Assembly (NCBI RefSeq): GCF_016756615.1
Contig: NZ_AP023262.1
Location: forward strand, 7,937,501 to 8,001,500
DNA from: Mesorhizobium sp. L-8-3
Lineage (GTDB): Bacteria; Pseudomonadota; Alphaproteobacteria; Rhizobiales; Rhizobiaceae
Direction: 5' to 3'
Length of the DNA stretch: 64,000 nucleotides
Every line of letters begins with the position of its first letter. The stretch's first letter is position 1. Shown here piece by piece: positions 1 through 8,209 of the stretch. The translations under genes and the position numbers were made by a program. The notes under the pieces are model-generated. The model had not been told where the DNA came from. It ran no database searches and was given only the letters and a program-made list of their open reading frames with translations.

Positions 1-690
1 GTCGCCGAGCGTCCATTTCGCGTCGGTCAGGCTGGCGCTGAAATCCATGCGGTGGACCGCATCGGTGGCGTCCTCCAGGCCCTGCCTGTAGGCGACCTGC
101 TCCTGTGCGCCGTCGGCATAGCCGCCGACATGGTCGGTCAGCACCAGCTTGTGGCTGCCGTCCTGATGCGTGAAATAATAGAGGATGCCTTCCTCGGCGA
201 GCAGCCGCTGCAGGAAGGCTAGATCCGTCTCGCCGAATTGAACGCAATAGTCGCGCTTGTCGTAGCTCGCCTGCAGCTTCTTCTCGAAACTGACGCCGCC
301 GTCGCCGAGCAGCGTTTCGGCGATCTCGACGGCCGTCTTGTCCTGAAAGACCTTGTAGTCGGAGGTGCGGTCGAGCAGCCACAGCGAGGGCGCGACCTTG
401 AGCGTGAAGAGCCGGTAGTTGTTGCGGGTAACCAGGCCGCCGCTGAAGGAGATGACGATGCCGTTGACGATGCGCCTGTTGCCGCCGGGGCGGGCCATCG
501 ACAAGGTGACGCTCTTGCCAAGCAGGTCCTGCGGCTGGATCGCCTGTCGGCTCGACAGGGCCGAGACCGTGAATTCGAAAAGCCGGGACAAGCCCTCCAC
601 GCCCTTCGCTTCGGTCGCGACGAGGGCGTCCGCTCCGAGCGGAGTTTCCAATGTGAGCCAACGCTCCGCCTGAACAAGCGTATCGGACAT
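1..690 (-). CDS. vgrG: VgrG/TssI T6SS spike protein, N-terminal 230 residues (cut by window edge)
   Basis: This is the spike subunit that trimerises on the tip of the Hcp tube and carries effectors out of the cell. The frame opens at ATG 688-690 with MSDTLVQAERWLTLETP and stays open to base 1, so only the N-terminal gp27-like part is visible. Family hallmarks seen are SRLFEFTVSALSSRQ near residue 35 and FLQRLLAEEGILYYF near residue 160. It lies downstream of hcp on the same strand, the usual hcp-vgrG order. The C-terminal gp5 needle and any effector extension are outside the window, so its cargo cannot be judged. Confidence 0.93.
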   Translation of the reverse strand, partial: MSDTLVQAERWLTLETPLGADALVATEAKGVEGLSRLFEFTVSALSSRQAIQPQDLLGKSVTLSMARPGGNRRIVNGIVISFSGGLVTRNNYRLFTLKVAPSLWLLDRTSDYKVFQDKTAVEIAETLLGDGGVSFEKKLQASYDKRDYCVQFGETDLAFLQRLLAEEGILYYFTHQDGSHKLVLTDHVGGYADGAQEQVAYRQGLEDATDAVHRMDFSASLTDAKWTLGD

Positions 691-711
691 TCAGAATGCT
701 GCCTCGGCGGA

Positions 712-733
712 CGCCCGGCCTCGAGGCCGGGCG
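712..733. terminator. Perfect 22-bp palindrome between hcp and vgrG
   Basis: A perfect GC-only hairpin of 11-bp arms sits 21 nt after the hcp stop and 22 nt before the vgrG start. No T-run follows on the minus strand, so it may be an mRNA-stabilising or attenuating hairpin that lets hcp be made in excess of vgrG, rather than a full intrinsic terminator. The role is inference. Confidence 0.45.
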
Positions 734-753
734 CCGCGCAGGGATTTTCGGCG

Positions 754-1230
754 TCAGCCGCTCTTGGTCGTCGACAGGTCGTAGCTGACAGTCACCGGCG
801 TGCCGGCCTTGTTCTTGTCGTCAAACGGGATGTGCTTGTATTCGATCTTGGTGAAGTTGATCGAAATCGACTCGGTCGGCCGGTCGCCACCCGAGGACAG
901 GCTGTAGCCCGAGATCAGGGCGTTGGTCAGCGTGTATTCCACATAGGTGTTGCCGGGGCTGCCGGTGTTCACCAGGTGGATCTCGACCTTCTTGCCCACC
1001 GCGCCGGTGGCGGATTCGGTGAAGAGCGCCGTCGACGAGCCGTCGAGTTGCTTGGTGACGACCACCTCGCTGATCGACGGCTCGCTCGCCTCGCGGTTGG
1101 CGGCCGCGCCCGTCGGCGTGGAGATGCCGCGGCCGACGCCGAACTGCAGGCTGGAGACGTCGATCCACTTCTGGTGCTTGTCGTGCGTCGCCTCGCCGTC
1201 GATGCCCTCATATTTCAAATAGATTGCCAT
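754..1230 (-). CDS. hcp: Hcp/TssD, T6SS inner tube protein
   Basis: Hcp hexamers stack into the tube that the contracting sheath propels. The product is 158 aa, the normal Hcp size. It begins MAIYLKYEGIDGEATHDKH and contains the family block REASEPSISEVVVTKQLD. An ATG seven codons upstream (1251) is less likely, because a clean AGGAG lies 7 nt before ATG 1230. It lies between tssH and vgrG, all on the minus strand. There is no fused toxin extension, so this is a plain tube Hcp. Confidence 0.95.
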   Translation of the reverse strand: MAIYLKYEGIDGEATHDKHQKWIDVSSLQFGVGRGISTPTGAAANREASEPSISEVVVTKQLDGSSTALFTESATGAVGKKVEIHLVNTGSPGNTYVEYTLTNALISGYSLSSGGDRPTESISINFTKIEYKHIPFDDKNKAGTPVTVSYDLSTTKSG

Positions 1231-1265
1231 GCTGTGCTCCTGTTTATCCACGAACCAAAACGCCT

Positions 1266-1298
1266 CGGCTCCAACCGGGCGCCGCCCGGCCGAAGCCG
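1266..1298. terminator. GC-rich two-tier hairpin after tssH
   Basis: Nested arms (1266-1270 with 1294-1298, and 1275-1280 with 1284-1289) form a hairpin 20 nt beyond the tssH stop and upstream of the hcp ribosome site. It lacks a T-tract. It could terminate partially or mark a processing site separating hcp from tssH. The role is inferred. Confidence 0.35.
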
Positions 1299-1317
1299 CT
1301 CGGAACTGCCTTCCGGC

Positions 1318-4098
1318 CTAGGCCGGGGTCACCTCGCCCGCAGACGCCTCTACCCCCTGCAAGCCTTGCTCCCCGCCTCCGGCGCCGCCGCCCGCCGGGG
1401 CGAAACGGAAACGCCCGTCCGCGCCGATGGACACTTCGATGCCGCCCACCTGCCCGCCGTCGGCCAGGACGGAGAGCACATGCGCGGACAGTTGCGGCAG
1501 CAGGCCGCGGGAAAGGATGTATTCGATGTTCCGGGCACCGCTTTCGACCTCGGTGCAGCGGCTGGCGATCTCGTCGACAAGGCCATCGCCCCAGACGAGC
1601 TCGGCCCGGTAGTTCTCGGCGAAGCGCTTGCGGATGCGGTTCAACTGCAGCGCGACGATCTTGCGGATGATGTCGTCGGCCAGCGGAAAATAGGGAACGA
1701 CCGAGCAGCGGCCGAGGAAGGCCGGCTTGAACAGCTTGAGCAGTTCCGGCCGGAGTTGCTCGGCCAGCGTCTCCGGATCGGGCCTGGTCTTCGGATCGGC
1801 GCACAGGCGGTGGATCAGGTCGGTTCCCGCATTCGACGTCATGATGATGACGGTGTTCTTGAAGTCGATGTCGCGTCCCTCGCCGTCGCGCAGCATGCCC
1901 TTGTCGAAGACCTGGTAGAAGACGTCCTGCACGCCGGGATGTGCCTTCTCCATCTCGTCGAAGAGCACGACCGAATAGGGCCGCCGGCGCACGGCCTCGG
2001 TCAGCACGCCGCCTTCACCATAGCCGACATAGCCGGGCGGCGAGCCGACGAGCATCGAGACCTTATGCTCCTCCTTGAACTCCGACATGTTGATGACGGT
2101 GAGGTTCTGTTCGCCGCCATAGAGCAGGTCGGCGACGGCGAGCGCCGTCTCGGTCTTGCCGACGCCCGAGGTACCGACCATCAGGAACACACCGATCGGC
2201 TTGCGCGGATCGATGAGCTTGGCGCGCGACGTGCGGATGGTCTCGGCAATGGCCTCCAGCGCATGCGGCTGGCCGATGACGCGTTCCTCCAGCTTATCTT
2301 TCAGGCCGAGCACCGTCTTGATCTCGTTCGAGACCATGCGGCCGACCGGAATGCCGGTCCAGTTGCCGACGACCTCGGCGATCGCCTGACCGTCGACCGT
2401 CACATGCATCAGCGGCTTCTCGCCCTGCAGCGCGGCGAGCTCGTCCTTGCAGGCGGCGAGGTCGGCGCGCAGCTTCGCGGGATCCTCGGCGCCCTCGACC
2501 GGCGCGGCCTCCTCGTCGAGCTCGCCCAGCGTGTCGTGCAGCGCGCGGATCTTGCCGACGAGGTCACGCTCCTTGTCCCATTGCGCCTCGAGCGCCTCGA
2601 GCTCGGCGACCGTCGTCGCACGCTCGGCCTTCAACTCGCCCACGCGCTGCGAATGGTCGGTTCCGATGCGGCCTTCGCGTGCCAGCACGGCGAGATCGGT
2701 GTCGAGCATGTCTATGCGCCGGCGGCGGTCCTCCACCGGCGCAGGTATGGCGTAGCTGGCTATGGCGACACGCCCGCAGGCAGTGTCCAGCAGGCTGACC
2801 GCCTTGTCCGGAAGCTGGCGGCTCGGTATGTAGCGGCGCGACAGGCGCACCGCGTCCTCGACCGCCTCGGCCAGGACACGCACGCCATGATGACGTTCCA
2901 GCGTCGGCACAAGGCCGCGCATCATGGCGATCGCCGCCTCGTCGTCCGGCTCCTCGACCTTCACCACCTGGAAGCGGCGCGTCAGCGCGGGGTCGCGCTC
3001 GAAATATTTCTTGTACTCGGCCCAGGTCGTGGCCGCGATGGTGCGCATCTCGCCGCGGGCGAGTGCCGGCTTCAGCAGGTTAGCCGCGTCGTTCTGGCCG
3101 GCTGCGCCGCCGGCGCCGATCAGCGTGTGGGCTTCGTCGATGAAGACGATGATCGGCTTGGGCGACGACTTCACGCCCTCGATCACGTTCTTCAGCCGGT
3201 TCTCGAATTCACCCTTCATGCCGGCACCCGCCTGAAGCAGGCCGAGGTCGAGCGACAACAGCTCGACGTCCTTCAGCGAGGGCGGCACGTCGCCGGCCGC
3301 GATCTTCAGGGCGAAACCTTCCACCACGGCGGTCTTGCCGACGCCGGCCTCGCCCGTGAGGATCGGGTTGTTCTGGCGCCGCCGCGTCAGGATGTCGATG
3401 ATCTGCCGTGTCTCGGCGTCGCGGCCCAGCACGGGATCGATCTTGCCCTCGCGCGCCCGCGCGGTGAGATTGATGGTGTACTGCTCCAGCGCCGAGCCGC
3501 CGACAGAAGCGGCGGGAGCGCCGGCCCCGGCAGCTTTGCCCGTCCCGCCCGAGGCCAGGCTGGCGCCGCCCGATTCGCTGGTGTCGGCGGCGATCTTGCC
3601 GAGCGAGGCGCGCAGCGTCTCGGCATTGATCCGGGCGAGCATCGGGGATGCATCGCGTGCCAGCGCGGCCAGCGAATCGTCGCACAGCAGTGCCGCCATC
3701 AGATGGCCGCTGCGCACCGCCGCGGCGTCATATTGCAGCGACGCGAAGATCCAGGCCTCGCGGATGAGCTTGACGATGTTGGGCGCCAGCGCCGGCGACC
3801 GGCTGTTGCCGGTCTTCAGCTTGTCGAGCATGCGGGTCAGGTCCGCCGCGAGGCGGCCGGCATCGATCTCGAAATGCCTGAGGATGGCCGCGACGTCGTT
3901 GTCGTTGGCCTCGATCAGCTTGGCCAGCCAGTGCTCGATCTCGACATTGTAGTGGGTGCGCGACAATGTCAGGCCGACGGCGCCCTCCAGCGTCGACCGA
4001 CAGTGTTGGTTGAGGCGCCCAACCAGCGATTGCAAGTCAACGTTCAACAAGACAGGCCCCCTCATCCCCCACCGGACAGCCGCCTGGCGGCGCGGCAA
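1318..4098 (-). CDS. tssH: TssH/ClpV, AAA+ ATPase that recycles the T6SS sheath
   Basis: ClpV disassembles the contracted TssBC sheath in the cytoplasm. The product is up to 926 aa. It has an N-terminal Clp-N region, first ATPase domain with Walker A GEAGVGKT near residue 250 and Walker B IVFIDEAHT near 320, a coiled middle region, and second ATPase domain with GTSGVGKT near 645 and VVLFDEMEKAHPG near 715. The real start is probably not the first ATG. A TTG at 4050 begins LLNVDLQSLVGRLN, the conserved ClpV N-terminus, and is preceded by AGGGGG at 6 nt spacing; ATG 4065 is a second alternative. Upstream on the same strand is a STAS protein, with a palindromic candidate operator in between. Confidence 0.95.
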   Translation of the reverse strand: MPRRQAAVRWGMRGPVLLNVDLQSLVGRLNQHCRSTLEGAVGLTLSRTHYNVEIEHWLAKLIEANDNDVAAILRHFEIDAGRLAADLTRMLDKLKTGNSRSPALAPNIVKLIREAWIFASLQYDAAAVRSGHLMAALLCDDSLAALARDASPMLARINAETLRASLGKIAADTSESGGASLASGGTGKAAGAGAPAASVGGSALEQYTINLTARAREGKIDPVLGRDAETRQIIDILTRRRQNNPILTGEAGVGKTAVVEGFALKIAAGDVPPSLKDVELLSLDLGLLQAGAGMKGEFENRLKNVIEGVKSSPKPIIVFIDEAHTLIGAGGAAGQNDAANLLKPALARGEMRTIAATTWAEYKKYFERDPALTRRFQVVKVEEPDDEAAIAMMRGLVPTLERHHGVRVLAEAVEDAVRLSRRYIPSRQLPDKAVSLLDTACGRVAIASYAIPAPVEDRRRRIDMLDTDLAVLAREGRIGTDHSQRVGELKAERATTVAELEALEAQWDKERDLVGKIRALHDTLGELDEEAAPVEGAEDPAKLRADLAACKDELAALQGEKPLMHVTVDGQAIAEVVGNWTGIPVGRMVSNEIKTVLGLKDKLEERVIGQPHALEAIAETIRTSRAKLIDPRKPIGVFLMVGTSGVGKTETALAVADLLYGGEQNLTVINMSEFKEEHKVSMLVGSPPGYVGYGEGGVLTEAVRRRPYSVVLFDEMEKAHPGVQDVFYQVFDKGMLRDGEGRDIDFKNTVIIMTSNAGTDLIHRLCADPKTRPDPETLAEQLRPELLKLFKPAFLGRCSVVPYFPLADDIIRKIVALQLNRIRKRFAENYRAELVWGDGLVDEIASRCTEVESGARNIEYILSRGLLPQLSAHVLSVLADGGQVGGIEVSIGADGRFRFAPAGGGAGGGEQGLQGVEASAGEVTPA

Positions 4099-4149
4099 CC
4101 CGCACCGCCCCGGAGGACCCTTCTCCGAAGCCGGCGGCGTCTAAATCAA

Positions 4150-4174
4150 ACGATATGTAACGTTACGTGATCGT
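4150..4174. promoter_or_regulatory. Palindromic candidate operator upstream of tssH
   Basis: A perfect 10-bp palindrome, GTAACGTTAC at 4157-4166, is flanked by ACGAT at 4150-4154 and its complement at 4170-4174. It is in a locally A+T-richer stretch 50-100 bp upstream of the tssH start and just after the STAS gene. This placement suits a repressor or activator site for the tssH-hcp-vgrG unit. The binding protein is unknown. Confidence 0.4.
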
Positions 4175-4212
4175 AGTATCTACATCGTCCCAGGTCCAGA
4201 GCGTTTTCGCGC

Positions 4213-4542
4213 TCAGGGCCCGACAGCGGCGTCAACGTCGGGAAACACTGGAAACAGCCTTAAGAAACCACTCATCTCGAACACGAGGCGAATACGTTTG
4301 TTGAGGCCGGCAAGTGCAATACGGCCGCCGGCTGCCTTCACTTTCTTAGCCGCAGAAATGAATGCCGACAGGCCAGTACTGCTGATGTATTCGAGTTGTC
4401 CCAGGTCGATGACGATCTGCGTATCGCCTCGATCGATGACGGAACTCAGGTGCCGGTCGAAGACCGGCGAGGTCGTCGTGTCGATCCTGCCGCTCGGGGC
4501 GATGATCAGGTTGCCGTCGCGGCGACTCTCGGCGATGTTCAT
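4213..4542 (-). CDS. STAS-domain anti-sigma-factor antagonist (RsbV/SpoIIAA-like)
   Basis: This 109-aa protein is a single STAS domain. It has the N-terminal strand LIIAPSGRIDTTTSPVFD, the core strand IVIDLGQLEYISSTGLS with candidate phospho-acceptor serines near residue 54, and the C-terminal GGRIALAGLNKRIRLVFEM. In partner switching such a protein binds an RsbW-like kinase when dephosphorylated. Its likely partner is the divergent HATPase fusion starting at 4786. It precedes tssH on the same strand, so it may be co-expressed with the T6SS sheath machinery. The partner and role are inferred from context. Confidence 0.88.
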   Translation of the reverse strand: MNIAESRRDGNLIIAPSGRIDTTTSPVFDRHLSSVIDRGDTQIVIDLGQLEYISSTGLSAFISAAKKVKAAGGRIALAGLNKRIRLVFEMSGFLRLFPVFPDVDAAVGP

Positions 4543-4785
4543 GACGATTGCGTCTCGACTGTCTGCGGAGATCTATCCCATGCTGGGTACACCGCCGGGC
4601 CTCTTTCCGCAACGTCCGCCGCGCTGCGGCGGAACGACCGCCCTGATCCGGGAGTACGACTTCGGGCCGGCCGATCCCGGGGGTGCCATAGCTGCATCGC
4701 CGGAACAAAAAGTTAAACAGGCACGCTTAGCCTATCGGTTGAACCCTGCCGGGAGTACCGCTCCCGGGCGCATCGAGACGAGACG

Positions 4786-5811
4786 TTGGTGAACGTGCCC
4801 GCCCCGCATGACGATATCGCGAAGGCCATCCGCGACGCGCTCCTGCCGCAGCGCTTCCCCGTGCGACGCGACGTCGAACTGGGTGCCGGCACGGCGCAGG
4901 AAAAAGAGGCCGTCTCATTCCACGACACAGTGTGGCTCGGCCATCACTTCCTCGCCGTCGCGGCTGTGCGCGTCAAGCGCGGCGGCATCGGCGGGGCGCT
5001 CGCCGCGGCCGCCCTCCGCCAGCTTCTGAGAGCGGCCCTCTCCGTCACCCCGACACCTGAGGCCGCGCTCGCCGCCTGCGAAGAAATCTGCGCAACACCG
5101 GGGTTCGACGCCGCGGTGCTGCGGCTCGACCTCGTGACGGGAGCGGTCGAGTCGGCAACGCGGGGACAGGCGCGCATCGAGACGACGCGACACGGGGAAG
5201 GCGGGCGCCTCTCGCCCGGGGAGATCGTCTGGCTGGGGGCCGGCGACGTGCCGCTGCCCGCCGAGCTGACGCCGCCGGTCGAAGGACCCGAAGGCCTCGT
5301 GCAGCCGGCGATCGCGCGCGCCGGCGGCGGCAGCGCCGCCGCGCTGCTCTACAAGGCACATGGCCGCGCCGCCGGGAGCAGCACCTTCGCGGTGCCCAAC
5401 GATGCCGGGGCCATTCCCGGCGTGCTCGCCCAGATCGACGCCTTTTGCGCCCGCCACGCGATCGCACGCGAGGATGTGGAGGGCATCGACGTTGCGGTCG
5501 ACGAGGTCCTGAGCAACGCCATCGCCTATGCCTTCCGGGACGGCCACGCCCATGAGATATTCGTCACGTCGACGGCCGAGCCGGGGCGGTTGGTGATCGA
5601 GATCAGCGACGACGGCGTCCCCTTCGACCCGCTCGCCGTGCCGCCGCCCGATCTTTCGGCCGATCTCGAGGCGCGGCAGGTCGGCGGGCTCGGCATGCAT
5701 TTCGTGCGCAACCTGCTGGACGACGTTGCCTATAAGCGGGTAAACGGCTGGAACGTGCTGACGCTGCGCAAGCGCGTGGGCGAGGCTCGAAAGGGGGAGA
5801 GTTCGTCATGA
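4786..5811 (+). CDS. Fusion of a degenerate PP2C/SpoIIE-like domain and an RsbW-like HATPase
   Basis: The 341-aa protein has two parts. Residues about 20-200 look like a SpoIIE-type PP2C fold but lack the metal-binding GGD and DxxGHG motifs; the corresponding stretch reads VAAVRVKRGGIGGALAAAAL. Residues about 225-335 are a GHKL ATPase with N-box VDEVLSNAIAYAF, G1 box ISDDGVPFDP and G2 box GGLGMHFVRNL, typical of anti-sigma-factor kinases. The start is TTG 4786 or the adjacent GTG 4789. Its stop overlaps the PAAR start as ATGA, so it is co-translated with T6SS genes. It is probably a pseudophosphatase-kinase acting on the divergent STAS protein; that role is inference. Confidence 0.8.
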   Translation: MVNVPAPHDDIAKAIRDALLPQRFPVRRDVELGAGTAQEKEAVSFHDTVWLGHHFLAVAAVRVKRGGIGGALAAAALRQLLRAALSVTPTPEAALAACEEICATPGFDAAVLRLDLVTGAVESATRGQARIETTRHGEGGRLSPGEIVWLGAGDVPLPAELTPPVEGPEGLVQPAIARAGGGSAAALLYKAHGRAAGSSTFAVPNDAGAIPGVLAQIDAFCARHAIAREDVEGIDVAVDEVLSNAIAYAFRDGHAHEIFVTSTAEPGRLVIEISDDGVPFDPLAVPPPDLSADLEARQVGGLGMHFVRNLLDDVAYKRVNGWNVLTLRKRVGEARKGESSS

Positions 5812-6188
5812 ACGCAGCACGCATCGGCGACCAGATCCTGCAGGACGCACCGCACTGCCACGCGCCGATCCATCCGGCCGCACCCGTCCCGACGCCGACG
5901 CCCCACCCTGCAATGCCGCTTGCCATCGTCAAGGGACAGCCGAATGTGATGATCGGCAACATGCCTGCCGCGCGTATCACCGACATGTCGCAGCCCTGCA
6001 TGCTCGCGGGCTGCATTCCGGCCGGCCCCGGAATGATCTCGAAGGGCTCGGCGACGGTATTCATCGGCGGCCTGCCGGCGGCGCGCGTCGGCGACATGAC
6101 GGCGCATCCGTCCTGTGTCGCCCCGATCCCCAGCCCGGTCGGCAAGATCCTGCCGCCCGGCTGCCCCACCGTGATGATCGGCGGCTGA
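5808..6188 (+). CDS. PAAR-domain T6SS spike-tip protein
   Basis: PAAR proteins form a sharp metal-stabilised cone on VgrG and can carry effectors. The 126-aa product has PAAR-type repeats: NVMIGNMPAARITDMSQPC, then ATVFIGGLPAARVGDMTAH, then CPTVMIGG at the C-terminus. There are several His and Cys residues for metal binding. No extra toxin domain is present, so this is a stand-alone tip. It starts within the stop codon of the HATPase fusion and is followed after 1 nt by a methyltransferase gene. Confidence 0.92.
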   Translation: MNAARIGDQILQDAPHCHAPIHPAAPVPTPTPHPAMPLAIVKGQPNVMIGNMPAARITDMSQPCMLAGCIPAGPGMISKGSATVFIGGLPAARVGDMTAHPSCVAPIPSPVGKILPPGCPTVMIGG

Positions 6189-6189
6189 G

Positions 6190-7281
6190 GTGCGGCCCCG
6201 CCACTTCGAGACACTGCGGCCGATCTGCCCGGTCTGCCGCGCGCGCGAAGTCTCGTCGCATCTGGCCATCAACATCGTCGAGGCCGGAACCGACGACGAG
6301 ATCACTGCCGGCATCCTCGGTTGCCCGAACTGCGGAGCGGAATATCCAGTCATCGACGGACTGCCCGTGATACTGCCCGATGTGCGCCGCTACGTGCAGG
6401 ACAATCTGTTTTATCTGCTGGCGCGCCGCGACCTGACGCCGGCGGTGGAAAGCCTGATCGGCGACGCCTCCGGCCCGGGCAGCGCTTTCGATTCGATCCG
6501 CCAGCATGTCTCCTCCTATGTGTGGGACCATTGGGGCGACCAGGACCCCGCGGAGACGGGATCGGCTGCCGGCAACGCCTCTCCGGGCAGCGTCGCCCGC
6601 GTGCTTGCCGGCGGCCTCGACATGATCTCGGACGGCCTGGCGTCGGGACCGGTGCTCGACATGGGCTGCGGGGCCGGACGCTCCGTGGCGGAACTCGCGG
6701 CGCGGACCGGCCGCACCGTGCTCGGCATCGACGTCTCGACGCCGCTCGCCCGCGTCGCGCGGCGCGCCGTGGTCCACGGCCATGTCGACTATGCACGGCG
6801 CCGGGTCGGGTTGGTCTATGACCGCCGCGCATTCGGCATCGATATTGCAGGGCGCGAACGCATGGACGTGTGGATCTGCGACGTGCAGGCCCTGCCCTTC
6901 GAGCCCGCCACATTCGCGCTCGCCGTGGGGCTCAACCTGCTCGACTGCCTCGGGGATCCGCAGCGCGGCCTCGCCGAGATCGGGCGTGTGCTGTGCGACG
7001 ACGGCAAGGCCCTGCTCGCCGTCCCGTTCGACTGGACCGGCCATGTCACTGCCGTCGAAGGCTGGATCGGCGGACATTCCCAGCGCGGCCCGCATGGCGG
7101 ATCGGCGGAAGCCATTCTCGACGGAATGCTGAGCGAGGGAGCGCTGTCGAGCGGCGGCCTGCGCAAGCTGGGGCCGGCGCGCGAGATACCGTGGCACGTC
7201 AGGCTCCACGAAAGGTCCTGCATGCATTACGATGTGCATGTCGTGGCGGCGCGGCGTGATTCCGCGGCAGGCATGGCCTAG
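6190..7281 (+). CDS. SAM-dependent methyltransferase with N-terminal zinc-ribbon (Trm112-like)
   Basis: The 363-aa protein starts with a GTG one base after the PAAR stop. Residues 10-60 form a Trm112-like zinc ribbon (CPVCRAREVSS and CPNCGAEYPVIDGLP). The class I methyltransferase core begins near residue 153 with VLDMGCGAGRSVAELA and has later strands such as VGLNLLDCLGDPQ. The zinc ribbon resembles substrate-docking modules of rRNA or lipid methyltransferases. Being wedged between PAAR and FHA genes suggests a T6SS-linked role, either modifying a machine component or acting as cargo. The substrate is unknown. It is one of three methyltransferases in this locus. Confidence 0.85.
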   Translation: MRPRHFETLRPICPVCRAREVSSHLAINIVEAGTDDEITAGILGCPNCGAEYPVIDGLPVILPDVRRYVQDNLFYLLARRDLTPAVESLIGDASGPGSAFDSIRQHVSSYVWDHWGDQDPAETGSAAGNASPGSVARVLAGGLDMISDGLASGPVLDMGCGAGRSVAELAARTGRTVLGIDVSTPLARVARRAVVHGHVDYARRRVGLVYDRRAFGIDIAGRERMDVWICDVQALPFEPATFALAVGLNLLDCLGDPQRGLAEIGRVLCDDGKALLAVPFDWTGHVTAVEGWIGGHSQRGPHGGSAEAILDGMLSEGALSSGGLRKLGPAREIPWHVRLHERSCMHYDVHVVAARRDSAAGMA

Positions 7282-7387
7282 CGGCGAGACTTTTCGCATC
7301 CGCCTGCCGGTGTTCTCCTCCGACGTGAGATGGGAGAAATGCCGGCTTCCGATTCGTCGACGGAACGGAAAAGTTCGGGAGGGGGGC

Positions 7388-8209
7388 TTGAAGCTCAAAC
7401 TGGTTCTGAAAGGGCCCGACCGTCTGATGGGGGCCCAGTTGGAGAAGACGCTGGAGCAGGGCAGCCTCGTCGTCGGCCGCTCGCCGACGGCGGACTGGAC
7501 GCTGCCCGACCCGGAGCGGGTCATATCGAAGACCCATTGCCGCATCGACCGGGACTTCAGCGGCTTCGTGGTGACGGACACGTCGACCAACGGCGTCCAC
7601 GTCAATGAGGAGCCGGTCGGCTTCGGCCTGCCGCGCCTGCTCGCCAATGGCGACGTGCTGAGGCTGGGCGATGCGGTCGTGCTGGTGCGCATCGACGAGA
7701 CGGCCGTGTTGTCTCCCGCGCAGACGCGGCAGCCGATGGCTGATCCGATCGCAAAGCTCCCGCCCGACGGACCTTTCGGCGTCGCCGCTCTTCCGGTTCC
7801 GCCGACAGAATCGGCGACAGATCGGGCAGCAGCCCCGGCCGATCCGGCGACGGCGGCGGTCGAGCGCATCCTGGACGACTGGTGGGCGTCCGACGAGCCG
7901 CCCACAGGCCCTGCCGATCCGAAATCCGTGGATATCTCGTCAAAGCAGCCCTCAGCGGCAATTCCGGTTACCACATCGGCGGAAGAGCCGTTACCGTCGC
8001 CGCGTGATGACGTGGCGAAACTCGTTGATTCGCTCTCCGGCATCGAGCTGAAGGCCTTCGCGCGGGCGGTGGACGAGGCGGCGGCTCAATTGCCGGACGG
8101 GGAACGGCGAAAGTTTCAGGGGCGGTTGCAAGACCTTCTTGCGGGAGGCGAAGCCCGGGGGGAGGTAGTGCCGCCTTCTCGGTGGTGCTGGCTGACGCCC
8201 GGCAGGTGA
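7388..8209 (+). CDS. FHA-domain protein of the T6SS (TagH/Fha-like)
   Basis: FHA proteins read phosphothreonine marks made by PpkA-type kinases to license T6SS assembly. I chose TTG 7388 because the homologous region begins LKLKLVLKGPDRLMG, a GGGAGGGGGG tract lies immediately upstream, and the earlier in-frame start (7232) would overlap the methyltransferase. The FHA domain spans residues 1-95 with VVGRSPTADWTL, SKTHCRID and DTSTNGVHVN. A proline/alanine-rich linker and a helical C-terminus (about 210-273) follow. The stop overlaps the next gene as TGATG. The kinase gene at 31063 is the probable writer. Confidence 0.85.
   Translation: MKLKLVLKGPDRLMGAQLEKTLEQGSLVVGRSPTADWTLPDPERVISKTHCRIDRDFSGFVVTDTSTNGVHVNEEPVGFGLPRLLANGDVLRLGDAVVLVRIDETAVLSPAQTRQPMADPIAKLPPDGPFGVAALPVPPTESATDRAAAPADPATAAVERILDDWWASDEPPTGPADPKSVDISSKQPSAAIPVTTSAEEPLPSPRDDVAKLVDSLSGIELKAFARAVDEAAAQLPDGERRKFQGRLQDLLAGGEARGEVVPPSRWCWLTPGR

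Noticed and set aside
238..4170. 1310-codon open frame on the plus strand across hcp and tssH
   Set aside because: It is antisense to two well-conserved T6SS genes, has no domain and is rich in Arg/Leu/Asp strings typical of GC-rich shadow frames.
7232..7387. N-terminal extension of the FHA protein
   Set aside because: It would overlap the methyltransferase gene and precedes the conserved FHA start; TTG 7388 follows a strong G-rich ribosome site.
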